Shown here: positions 11,601 to 21,637 of the stretch, one piece after another
Layout of the letters: every line of letters starts with the position of its first letter
Numbering within the stretch: position 1 is the stretch's first letter
Assembly: GCA_000231825.2 (NCBI GenBank)
Contig: JH720316.1
Span: 470,709 to 500,205, forward strand
Direction of reading: 5' to 3'
DNA from: Tetrahymena elliotti 4EA
Lineage: Eukaryota; Ciliophora; Oligohymenophorea; Hymenostomatida; Tetrahymenidae
DNA length: 29,497 nucleotides
Notes under the pieces: model-generated
The model's database searches: none
What the model was told of the DNA's origin: nothing
What the model saw: the letters and a program-made list of their open reading frames with translations, nothing else
Program-made: the position numbers and the translations under genes

Positions 11601-12863
11601 TTCCCTTAATATGTATCTCATATTTAGCAAGTTTTTGCATTTGCTGCAGTCTTACATAAAATCCTCACCTTAGTCATAATTTTCATAAACTTTGTTTTCA
11701 AAGTGTACTTTTTTAGCAAAATTCAATTTGAACTTTTGTAATTTCTATTACTTTCTAGAGCTAACTTAACAAAAAAGTAATTTAAGACAAGAAAAATCAA
11801 GGTATTGCTTTGTAAAATTTTTATTTTTTTCACTTTAAATAGTCTTGTTTTAATCTTAATTTTAACGCTTATCTCCAGATCTCAAGTATTACTAAAGTAA
11901 ACACTAAATACTTCTTTCTTTGAATTTTTCATATTGTTCCATTTAAGACTCATTTGATTATTCTATTTAAAAATTCAAATATGTAATCACATAAAATAAT
12001 TAAATCAAAAATACTTACTATTCTTTAATGCTCCATCACACTTAATCTAATGCATTTATACACCTTTGTTAATGAAAAATCCTATTTAACTTCTATCTTA
12101 TTTATTTTTTAAATTTTTAATTAATTTTGATAAATAATAATTATTATTACTTTCCATTTAATTTGCTTATTTCAATAAAAGATTGACCAAATTTTTGTAG
12201 CTAGACTAAATTAAATTTCACTAATTTTTTTAGTAAAAAATCACTACATAAAAAATACTTATTTACAATTATTCAATTCTTGTTAATAAATTTAACTACA
12301 GATAAAATGATAGAATTCAAGAGTAGAATATCTCTAAAATTTTTAACAAAATTATTTTTGATAAAAAAAATAAAATAGGTTGTTCTTTAAATCTTTTTTA
12401 TTATTTTCTAAAATAAATAAGTGAATTAAAAATTTTATCAATTAAGATGACTAAATTAAAGAACACATACCAAACAAAATCTAATGAATTATTCAATCAG
12501 AAAATAATAATAAATTTTATTTTCAAAGATAGTGTTTTGATACTTTCCAACTTTCCTGATAATACTATTGTTTGAGTTTTTTATTTAGAAAAATATTTCT
12601 TTTAGGTTCACAGTTTTATCATTATATGCTTTTCTTAAATTTATTGACGAATTTTTATTGAATTTCTCTTCTACTTTTTGAGTATCTGAACTGTTGTAAA
12701 CTATTTTTTTCTCACTTTAGAAGTTATTGGCTTCAAATTTCTTATCATTTACCTATTATTTGTTGAAATTCTAAAAGGCTTGTAAACTACAAGCATTATT
12801 TTTACTTTACTTAGCTTTGTTTTTATTAAAAGATCTAAACAATCTTAAGGTGATTTTTAAGTC
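8614..12863 (-). CDS. large Gln/Asn-rich multi-exon gene, function unknown
   Basis: With TAA/TAG as Gln two very long TGA-free frames appear on the minus strand: 12035-10509 (509 codons) and 10221-8614 (535 codons). A phase-consistent model is: 12863-12471, 12407-12300, 12205-12019, 11962-10727, 10672-10611, 10412-10220, 10151-8614. That gives 3717 nt, 1238 residues plus stop. The introns at 12408-12470 and 11963-12018 are classical. Those at 10413-10610 (removing the TGA at 10508-10506) and 10152-10219 (ending AAAG) are weaker; a nonsense codon and a frameshift at the T7 run 10153-10159, or two adjacent genes (second ATG at 10403), are alternatives. The 5' end is unresolved; a candidate 44-nt intron lies at 12835-12878. 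The product is rich in Gln, Asn, Lys, Glu and Ser, with a recurring Met-Glu-(Ile/Val)-Glu motif (EMEIED, QMEVEQ, QMEIEQ) and a short Cys-x-x-Cys (DCSKCKN). No signal peptide, membrane segment or known domain is recognised. Confidence 0.75.
10506..10508 (-). other. in-frame TGA inside the large gene
   Basis: The frame open from 12035 downwards meets one TGA here and then stays open in the same frame to about 10153, with coding-like composition resuming by about 10400. A GT..AG interval of 198 nt (10610-10413, GTATAT to TTTTAAG) would remove it in phase. If no intron exists here, this is a premature stop or the end of a first gene. Confidence 0.5.
11963..12018 (-). other. intron (56 nt) of the large gene
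   Basis: Donor GTAAGTATTTTTG and acceptor TTTTTAAATAG bound a 56-nt AT-rich interval containing a TGA in the reading frame of the exon before it. Removing it joins codon A|AA and carries the frame MESNNNYYLSKLIK...DGALKN directly into the 12035-10509 frame. The length, ends and phase make this the clearest splice junction in the window. Confidence 0.7.
12408..12470 (-). other. intron (63 nt) of the large gene
   Basis: Donor GTATGTGTTC and acceptor CTTATTTATTTTAG with a T-rich tail. The interval carries a TGA in frame (12440-12438) that would otherwise end the exon at 12863-12471. Splicing is between codons (phase 0). Confidence 0.6.
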
Positions 12864-13820
12864 TCATAACTAACTTACTATAATTACACATCTGCTGAAA
12901 GGCAATTTTGCTCTGGGTATTTAATGAAGATCTATTTAACCCAAGAATGGCTTCAAATAAAATTTTTACTTGTGTTCTTTATCATTTTAATGGTTTTTTA
13001 AATTGTACTTTAATTAAAATGCCCAAAATCAATAAAATTCAAATTTTTAATAAATCAACAACACTTATTAATTTCTATCTCTTATTATTATTATTAATTA
13101 AATTATATACTCTAAGTTAGAATATTTGAAAGAAGAAAAAAAAGGGATTTACTTATGTTACTTTTAAAATAATTTCAAGATTATCATTTTAAAAATTTTT
13201 CATAATAAAAGAGCTATTTATTCAATTTACAATATTCAGATATTTGATTAAATAAATAATATTAATAGATGATTATTTCGCTTTTTATGATTATTATTTA
13301 TTTTGTAAATAATTAAAGTATAAAAAAATTACTAAGAGAAGTATTTTTTTTAAATAATCTAATTTTACCACCTCATAGTGAGATAAGATATTAATTTCTT
13401 ATTTTATACAAATAAAATTTTATTATCACTTTAAAAAAATTATTTATTTAAAAAGAAACTATCTATTGAGAATTTTATTTATGCAAATGAAAAAATGAAA
13501 TCCAAACATAATTTGAAATTAATTTAGTTTATAATTATTAAATTAATTAACGATTCATTTAGCATAAATTACCACTAATCTTTTCAACTTTAATATTTTT
13601 GTTCTAATTTATCTAATTTCCAGTTTATTTTTTTAAAAACTTTTGTTTTTAGAAAAAATATATTTGAATTTAAATAAAAGATGAAACAAAAAATTCTAAA
13701 GTAAAAAAGTGCATTTGATAGTAAATAATTTTTAACTAAAAACTAAAATAATTAAATATTTTTGTTTAATTTAATTAGTTTTTCTTTAACTAATTTTAAT
13801 AACTAATATTAAATCTCAAT
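12864..13820. other. 5' region of the large gene, start not resolved
   Basis: A GTAAGT donor at 12878-12873 with a TTGTTTAG acceptor at 12835 would join a further short upstream exon (around WVKQIFIKYPEQNCLSADVQ, 12945-12880) to the 12863-12471 exon, but no ATG is in frame there. From about 13100 to 13820 only AT-rich DNA without a convincing gene is seen; it probably contains the promoter. Confidence 0.3.
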
Positions 13821-16220
13821 TTTTACATAAGTTTAAGCGTTAAATTATTGAGATTAGAGCATTTCGATATCTTAGATACTAATTCTAATGCTCCTTTCTA
13901 GTCAATTTCATTATGCCTTTTTGAAAAGTAGAAAATAGAATTAGAAATAATAAAGAGAAAAAATTAAGTAAAAAATTAATAAAAATTAAAGTTAATCCAG
14001 AAATCACTAAATACCATCAATCCTAATTAAAATGAAAATTGTTTTTTTAACACCTTTTTGAGTTTTTAAAAGAGTTTTATCAAAATAAAATTTTTCTATT
14101 TTTGGAGTCTGAATTTAGATTTCAATAAAGCTATTCTTTAAATGCCTTTTAAAAGATGAATTAAAGTAAAATACTGTTTATAATTTTATTGTTTATGTTG
14201 AAATATTTAATGATAATAAATTAATTCAAAAATATTTCATTGAATGTTTTAAATTTAAATTGAAATTAATTTATTTTTTGAAAAATAAATCTTAATTAGT
14301 TTTAATCAAAGGTGTTAATTGGGATTAAAAATTCAGTCCTTTCTACCTATCTATTTTTTTAAATACCAGAGGACTAATCAGTTTAAAAAGCACAGTTAAT
14401 TTAACAGTCAAAAATTGTATGAACTGTAGGCCCTCAATTAAGTTTAAAATTTAAGGGAATTAGTATCATTCAATTAATGAGGATTGTTGGTATTTTGAAC
14501 ATTTTAACATTTTAAAACGTTTATCAGTTAACAAATAAATATTTTACAAAAGATAGAGAGTCAAATTTTAGATTTTACAGCATTTAGATAATGCTTATCC
14601 AAACTCTGATATACCTTTGTTACCAATAGAATTCTTCCTTATAAGTATTTGAAATGTGAATTTAATGATGAAAAGAGAAAAATTTAATTTAAAAATATAA
14701 ATTAAATTTTTTGAAGGCTCTTAAAAATATCAGTAGAAATTTTATATTTAAACAAATTTTACATAAGGTAAACAACCAAACTTAAAAGATTAGAGCACTT
14801 AGATAATCCTTTACCTAATTCTTATATTTCATAATCACTAATAAAATTTTTGCTTTTAAAAATCAAAATAAATAATTTAATTTGAGAAATCATTTTTAAA
14901 CAAACAAAATATTAAGTTGAAGTTTAAATTTAAATAGCAAATTAAGACTAAATAAAAGTAAAAATATGATGACTTGTAATTATAAAGTTTCCATATTAAT
15001 AATAAATTAATTAGTTTAAAAACATAAATTTTACTTAAGTTAAAGAATTAAACTTTAAAGTTTTGAAAAGTTCCACGACTATAAAGAAAATTATTATTCG
15101 TCTCTAGAACCAATATTATTTTAACTTTTAATTAAAAAAGAAATAAATTTATGATCTATTTTATAAAACAATTTAGGAGAAAAATATTTTAATTTCCTAT
15201 TAAATCAAAATTTAAAATGTTTTTTCTTCAAGTTTTAATTAAAACAAGAAAACTGTTTTTACATTAGGTCAAGAGTAAAACTTTTTAGATTTTAACAGTT
15301 TGCTAACCCAGATCCTAAGTCTTACAAGCCTTTTTTCCCAATATTATTTTACCTTTTAAAAGAATAATACAACAATGTTGAGAGACAAAATTAGAATTTA
15401 ATTATCATTTTAAATGACATTTAAAAGAAATGAAAAATAAGATAAATTTAAGAAGTCAAAAACTGGTAATTAATACACAAATATTAAGATTACCAAAGGT
15501 AAAGAGTCAAATTTTAGAGATTAGTACATTTTGCTAACTCTGATCCTAATTTTTATGCCCCTATTTCTCCAATATTATTTTGCCTTTTAAAGGATTAGAA
15601 AAAATTTAGTTAAACAAGAAATCCAAATAAATATAAATTTGATTATAAATAAAGGAGTTTATTTACTCTCCATTTTTTATGAATAATTTTATAACAAAAA
15701 TTTTACTAAAGGTAAAGAGTCAAATTTTAGAGATTAGAGCATTAGGATAGACATGATGCTAATTCTGATGTACCTTAATCGCAAATGTTATTTTACCTTT
15801 TAAAGATTTGAAAAATATAGAATTATTAAAATATCAAAAATTCCTTCAAAAAATGAAAAATAAAAACAGATTTGCTATTTAATTAAATAATTTGTTTATT
15901 AGCGAATTAAATCACAAGTTTTACCATAAAGATAAAGATAAATTTTTAATTTAAGAGCATTTAGCTAATGCAGATGCTAATTCTTATGTACCTTTTACGC
16001 CAACATTATTTTGCCTTTAAATAATAAAAATAATAAAAATTGCTTAATGAAAAAAATCAAAAACAATTTCAATTGGAATTTAAATTAAAAATGGCTTTAA
16101 TTTGTAAAAGAGAATTTTACCATAGCGAAAGAGTCAAATTTTATAGATAAGAGCATTAAGCTAATGCATATGCCAATTATTATGCTTCTTTTTCTCCAAT
16201 ATTATTTTTCCTATTAAAGA
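13821..16220. repeat. tandem array of about eleven degenerate ~220-bp units
   Basis: A core of about 105 bp recurs in direct orientation starting near 13821, 14541, 14757, 15027, 15255, 15485, 15700, 15915 and 16111, with two weaker members near 14060 and 14300. The core opens with a small palindrome (TTACCAAAGGTAA in the unit at 15485). It continues AAAGAGTCAAATTTTAGA, GATTAGAGCATT, GCTAATGC and GATGCTAATTCTTATG, and closes with CCAATATTATTTTGCC followed by TTTTAAAGG, again palindromic. The roughly 100 bp between cores is not conserved. Frame is not kept between units and no protein is shared, so the array looks like a decaying satellite, a repeated non-coding element, or an internal part of a lost mobile element. 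It ends about 500 bp before the hAT remnant. Confidence 0.75.
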
Positions 16221-16682
16221 TTATTTAAAAATTCATTTCAAGTGGCAAATAAAATAAGTTAGTTAAAAAAAAATTAAATGTGTGAATTTATTTTCAAACA
16301 AAATAAAATTAAAAAAAATTGCAAAAATTAGTAAATTGATATTTTACATCAAATTAATATCAAGGCTGGATTGATCTGATAAGTTAGAGCTTAAAAACTT
16401 TTGATATGATAACATTAAAATTTATAAATTTATTCAATTAAAATTATTACATCACTTAAATTATTTTTTAAATGTTATTTTTAAAATGCCATTTATTTAT
16501 TTTCTTTAGTATGGTTAGACTTCTTATTAATCTTAATTAATAATTTCAGAATTTATTTTTTTAATTAATAATCTATCTAACTAAGGTCAGGAATGCTAAA
16601 AAATGGTTTTTCTAAAAAATTTTTAACATATTAAATTTAACAATGAATTAGAATAAATTTTCAGGATTATTATTACCTATTT
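16221..16682. other. AT-rich stretch between repeat array and hAT remnant
   Basis: No gene is visible. It could contain the eroded N-terminal (zinc-finger) part and left end of the hAT element, but no motif of either is recognisable. Confidence 0.3.
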
Positions 16683-17769
16683 TTTAAGGTATACATTAAT
16701 ATTTTAAATTAATTCATAAAATAAAATATTTAAAAATTTTTTTCCTATAAAATACCTTGTAGAAAAACCTTAAATAATAAAATAGAAACTATCTAAAAGA
16801 TTATCAATCAATTGATATAGTACTCAATCAATCTCTCTGAAAAAATAATAATTGAATACTCAAAATAAAATAAAAGATGATCTTTATGCTGCACAAGACA
16901 ATCATATTAAAGTATTTTTAAAACCTAAAATATCAAACACAACAAGATGGTGGTCATTACCTTCTCTACTTGACTCATTTCTAAATAATTTTGAGGCTAT
17001 TTAAACCTTCTACTAAAAAGAGAATAAAGAGTTAATAAAACGAAATATTGATCACTAAAATTGCAATCATCTAATAATTATTAACAATTTTCTAAGATAT
17101 CTAGCATTAATGTTTTTATCTTAAACATAAATGGTTACAGTAAATAAGTTACTCCCATTATCAACTTATTATACGAAGGAATATTATTAGTTAACCATAA
17201 AGATCCTAAATAATTTCAAGAATTTAAATTAATTTTATTGCAAGATTTTAAGAATAGAGTTATTAATAATTATAGTGAACTGTTAATATTATTTAAAGCA
17301 GCAAGTTATTTGGATATTAAATATAAATAACTTATTTAAATATAACATAGCAATTAAATAAAAGAATGGGTCATTGAAAGTATTTAATAATAAAAAATAA
17401 TTAGTAATCAAGTTTAAGATAAAAAAAATTAAATATGAAAACTTCTTTTAATATGAGCATTCTTGATAAATAAATCTCAAAAGTGATAGAGAATAAAAGT
17501 TAAAATATTGAAGAACAGATTATTGAAACTAAAAAAGAAAATAATCATATACCTAAGAGTAAGATAAATACTATTTATTTGAAGATAGCCCTTGTTATAA
17601 ATCTCTATTAGAGTTTTATAAATCAAAGTAGAAATAATTTCCATTTTTAGATTAATTTACCAAATATCTTTACTCAATATCCCCTACTTCAATAATTATT
17701 GAGTAAAAATTTCCTTAGATGAGCTAAATTGGTATATTATAAACTAGAAAAAAAATCATAGAAAATTGA
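16683..17769 (+). pseudogene. hAT-type transposase remnant
   Basis: The blocks of a hAT transposase follow in order but in changing frames. IPCRKTLNNKIETIQKIINQ (from 16752, frame 0) is like the IPSRKT block. ISNTTRWWSLPSLLDSFLNN with FEAIQTFYQKEN (16813 to about 17100, frame 1) contains the TRW of the family. KQVTPIINLLYEG and LLILFKAASYLDIKYKQL (17103-17438, frame 0) correspond to the LDPRYK block. A linker follows (17453 to about 17577, frame 2). LLEFYKSKQKQFPFLDQFTK and YLYSISPTSIIIEQKF (17578-17769, frame 1, ending TGA 17767-17769) form the C-terminal dimerisation domain, in which the usual SERxFS is altered. At least three frame changes and loss of the central part, including the first catalytic Asp region, show it is dead. 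No N-terminal BED zinc finger is seen. Confidence 0.8.
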
Positions 17770-17808
17770 TTTATTATAAATAAATAAGAATTAAGTTTTA
17801 TTTTATAT

Positions 17809-17900
17809 TAGTATCGATACTATAAAAATTTCAAATTTCTATTCCAATTAAAAATTCTAATTCACATTTCTATTCTGATCCAATATATCTAATTGGAATA
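17809..17900. repeat. palindrome and inverted repeat just after the hAT remnant
   Basis: TAGTATCGATACTA at 17809-17822 is a perfect palindrome. TATTCCAATTA (17840-17850) and TAATTGGAATA (17890-17900) are exact 11-bp inverted repeats, and GATACCTTCGGTTTCGATTC follows at 17914-17933. Dense inverted sequence with TTCGGTTTCGATT is reminiscent of hAT subterminal regions. Its place 40-160 bp after the transposase stop suggests the right end of the element, but no left partner was found. Confidence 0.45.
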
Positions 17901-17933
17901 TCGAAAAATATTGATACCTTCGGTTTCGATTCA

Positions 17934-19111
17934 CATCATTAATAATTATTAATGAAACATGCATAAAGGTTGTTAAAAGTAAAACCTAACACCTGAATTT
18001 TTTAAGTTGTATTAAATATTTGATATTTTTTCTTAGTAAAATTAAAATATTATATATCATGTACCATTTTGATTTAATTACACTGACCATTTGTTAAAAG
18101 AAGAATAATTGTTGTTGGTATCTCACATATATTAATAAACTAGACGTATTCTTTTATAATAATATTTACTTTTAAAAAATTGACAGCTCAGTTACTATAC
18201 AAAAGTATTACTCTCAAAGAAAATATTTTGAATATTATTTTAATTATTCTAAAAAAATTCAAATTTTTATCATTTATAATTAGATGAAATATTTTTTGTT
18301 TAAAAAACTATCCACAACTCTTATAATTCAATGAGATTGAGAATAGAGAATAGAAAATGTTATGACCTCTTAAGGAAACCCAAATATGAATTAGATGTAT
18401 TTTTTTTGTGATTACATATTTTTGTGTTTCTTTTTGCTAGTTGCCGTATTTTTTTTTAATATTTGGCAACTAGCTAAGATTAAGAAATCTTAAATTCAAT
18501 TTTAAAATTAACAAGTAATTTTGTTAATATTTAAATTTATTTTCTTTTATAATTATTTGTAATATTTTATTTTTTAATTTTGTAATTATTTTAAATACAA
18601 TTTTAAAGAATTTATCTTTAATCAAAATCTTTATTAAATGTTATTTTTCTTTTTCTTATTTAATTAAATTAAATATTTATTATTTCATATAAAAGAAATA
18701 CTGAATGCATTTATTATTTTAATTTATTAATTTATTATTCTTTCTTTCATTTAATGAATTAATATCATCATAAGGAAAATATAAATTGGGACAAAATTAA
18801 GTTCCTATTTAATTTATATTTTTATTTTGATAATTATTTTTTTTAAAATAATTTCTTTTTAAAAATAATGTTCAAGAAGAAATTTTTTTATATGGTCAAA
18901 GAATATTTTTAATCCATATAAATAATTCTGGATTTTAGGCCATATGACCAAAATAGAATTAAGGAATATTGGCTTGCCAGGTAATTTCAGATCAATATGG
19001 CTAAATAAGAGGTTTTGAATTTTTGGCGTTTAAGGTATTTTTGACTGACTTTTTTAGATAATATAAAGGAAAGGATAAATAATCTTCTACTTTTTTTTAT
19101 TAAGAAATTGT
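17934..19111. other. AT-rich stretch without a gene
   Basis: Very AT-rich DNA. The only structured elements are the hairpin at 18436-18474 and repeated ATATGG/CCATAT patches at about 18890-19005. No reading frame is convincing on either strand. Confidence 0.35.
18436..18474. repeat. perfect 10-bp hairpin
   Basis: GCTAGTTGCC (18436-18445) and GGCAACTAGC (18465-18474) are exact inverses around a 19-nt T-rich loop. The arms are 60% G+C in a region of about 85% A+T, so chance is unlikely. Possible explanations are a folded RNA element or paired ends of a tiny inserted element. Confidence 0.55.
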
Positions 19112-20146
19112 GATGAAAATTTGCTCAGTTATTTGAGAAATAGATATCTAGAACTAATAAATCGAAAAGGAAATATATATTTTTTAAGAGTTTAGGAAAA
19201 AGGAATAATAATCTTATATTTAGCTGTCATTAAAAAGGTTTATCTTTTGAATTTAATAAAATATCATATAATAAGTTAATTTAAATTCATAATAAGTCAT
19301 CAATAAAAAAATATCTTTCTCATTTGAAAATAAACCTTTTTATTTATCTAAAAGAATATATTTGAAAGATTTACCTAACATTGAAATTTAACAGAGCCTA
19401 ATTATTCTAAAAAACTCACTATTTCATCTTATTTGGCTACAAACTAATTAGTTAAATAGGCAAATAAAATAAACAAATTGGGTACAGTCATTTAATTTTC
19501 AAATAAAATTAATTGAAAATTATTTCACAGGATCCTAAATCTGCTAAAAAGAAAGCTTAACTCTAAGCTTTCACTCATAAGGTCCTTTGATTTTGCAATT
19601 TGAAAATCATTTTTCAATAAGTTAAAAAGATCAAAAAAAGAGAACATTTTCTTCACAGATAAATAATTTTCAATTTAAATATTTGCTAGTAAAATGGTGT
19701 ATTTTATATTAAAATATTTTGTTAAACACTAAAGTAAAAAAATGTAATGATGAGATAAGATCTCATATCATCACTAATTAAAAATGTATCAAAATAATAG
19801 GAACTAAATGATTTATTTATTAATTAATTATTATCTTAATACCTTAAAATAATTTTATTAAAAATATATCACTCAGTCTTCCTTTAAAAGACAATTAAAA
19901 ATGATATGAAATAAAAAAATAATTGATAGTAACCTTCAAAACTAAGATATTATTAATTTACATACATCTCGAAATCAAAGATATAAAGAATTAAGATACA
20001 TCTGTTTAATCATTCAAAAATGAATTTAAATATTATTTTATCAAAAAAAAATATATGAAAAAAAAATATGATATCGTACTAACTATTTATGAATTGAAAC
20101 ACTAATAAATCACTTCCCTTAAAAATTAAAAAATTTAATGATCTAA
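19112..20146 (+). other. possible eroded coding fragments
   Basis: Three short stretches look coding when TAA/TAG are Gln, but frames change. Frame 1 at 19123-19587 is broken by TGA at 19363-19365 (pieces include QLFEKQISRTNKSKRK and DPKSAKKKAQLQAFTHKVL). Frame 0 runs from about 19584 to 19811 (KDQKKRTFSSQINNFQFK). A third lies near 19926-20146 (EIKDIKNQDTSVQSFKNEF). Open frames of this size occur by chance at this composition, so this may be nothing more than AT-rich DNA. No family is recognised. Confidence 0.2.
19551..19572. repeat. perfect 9-bp hairpin with 4-nt loop
   Basis: GAAAGCTTA (19551-19559) and TAAGCTTTC (19564-19572) pair exactly around ACTC. Compact enough to fold in RNA; no neighbouring gene explains it. 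Confidence 0.45.
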
Positions 20147-20342
20147 GGTCGTTTATTGAGACCAAAATCTAGGAGGAGTAGGAGTTAATTAATGAGGAAT
20201 TTTATTTTGATGAAAGAAATATTTTGGTTTCGTTATCAAATTAATCTTAAATTATAAATAGGTAATTGTTGCTTTATAAAAAAGTAGATATACAAATACC
20301 ATAAAAAATATTAATCAAAAACAATTAAAAATTAGATAAAGA

Positions 20343-20878
20343 ATGATCAGAAAAATTTTATTTGCTTGTCTAATATAACTTCTGGTTATGAATTTTGCTT
20401 TTACAGGTATTAATGGTTAAACTGTTAATTTCAATCTTGATATTCAAAATCCAAATTGTTCTACTGACTGTCCAACACTAATAGTTTCTGCTCAATAAAG
20501 TACCTGTATATGGAATTCTGGTAAAACCAATCCCTGTTACGTTTAAAATTGATGTCTCTTAGATAACTTTAACTCATTGAAATCTTTTTCAAATTTGGAT
20601 GATATTTTTTGTACTTCTTGCTCTTCCATATTTCATTTATCAATCAAAAGATATTTGCTAATACTAGTGACACTGACACCAAATGTGTACAGCTTCATGT
20701 TAAAACAGATAATAAATACCTTGGACAACTCACTACTGTAACCTTAGTAGTAATTCTCTTAAACCAGAAGTTGTAAATAATGTTTGTACATATAAAAATA
20801 CCTTCTAGTAATGCTTATAGTTATGGTAGCTTTATCCTATTTAGCTTTTTATTAGTTTTATACATTTTATTAATTTGA
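20343..20878 (+). pseudogene. cysteine-rich GPI-anchored surface antigen, pseudogene
   Basis: ATG at 20343 opens a signal peptide (MIRKILFACLIQLLVMNFAF). A cysteine domain follows that lines up with the N-terminal domain of the antigens at 25140 and 28945: NCSTDCPTLIV against CRNSCQLPIV and CDTSCPSVTV, then CIWNSG against CTWQAS and CAWQSS. A TGA at 20550-20552 falls inside that domain, yet homology goes on in the same frame (SNLDDIFCTSC against SNLSDLFCTSC). It then shifts frame (KIFANTSDTDTKCVQ) and shifts again to a C-terminal tail SNAYSYGSFILFSFLLVLYI ending at TGA 20876-20878, a GPI-type signal like the one at 27270-27319. None of the cysteine repeats remains, so this is a short, multiply broken relative. 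Confidence 0.75.
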
Positions 20879-21637
20879 TGATTCAGATTTATTATTAATA
20901 TTATACCAAATTTTTGGTGAATTTTTTTAAGTGTTTTCTAGATTTATTTTTTGTGCAACAATAATCTTTGAAATATATTATTCTTTGCAAAATCTTCCAT
21001 TTAACTTTGTTTGAGTTAGTATTTAGCCGTTTTTTTTGGATAAAAATAATGAAAATTTTATTTTATTTACTATCTTTACAGGAATACATACATAAATATA
21101 ATTAAAATAATTCAATATTTTAATAATAAAGAAAACAATCAATTTTTAACCAAAATATATTCATAACAGCTAAAGCAAAAGAATTTTTTTAACTGTTAAA
21201 ATCTTGAGGTATTAAATATAGGGCGTTAAGTTGATTCATTCCTGGCACCTCACTATAGATAAAACATGATGCCTATTAATTTTTAATTGAGGATGTGCAT
21301 GTAACAAAATAGGGGGGAATATGCTCATCTATCTAGTTAGAGATATGGTGTATTGTTAATTTAATTAATTAAAGAAGCTTTTTGCTGATAAACTAAGCTT
21401 AATTTTGCCAATTTAAATTTAATCTAAAAATACTTAATTCAATAAAATAGTTGCTTTTAATAAATTTGAAAGACAAATATTATTAAAACACAAAATTTAA
21501 ATAAAAAGCAAAACAAATATATTTTTTTATTGATAGTATTAAAAAATGATAATTATTTCTTAAAATTCTAATAATTTTTTTGATAAAAAATAATTAATTT
21601 CTTTTATTTTGATTATCTTCAAAGTAATAGAAATAAA
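20879..21637. other. intergenic stretch with a less AT-rich island
   Basis: No gene seen. At about 21220-21350 lies an island (AGGGCGTTAAGTTG, CCTGGCACCTCACTATAG, TAGGGGGGAATATGCTCATC) of higher G+C. It shows no open frame and no tRNA-like fold that I can recognise; a small non-coding RNA or transposon scrap is possible. Confidence 0.3.

Noticed and set aside
12908..13120. Plus-strand 70-codon frame without a proper ATG
   Set aside because: It begins at a TTG, lies opposite the 5' region of the large minus-strand gene and ends in low-complexity leucines.
13821..16220. CRISPR-like reading of the regularly spaced repeats
   Set aside because: Units are too long, too diverged and in a eukaryotic context; spacers are about 100 bp.
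17283..17345. Skp1/BTB-like reading of FKAASYLDIKYKQL
   Set aside because: The flanking blocks (TRW, IPCRKTL and the C-terminal dimerisation motif) place it in a hAT transposase, where it corresponds to the LDPRYK block.
20550..20552. TGA read through as an amino acid in the first antigen copy
   Set aside because: The same copy has two further frame changes, so ordinary decay explains the TGA.
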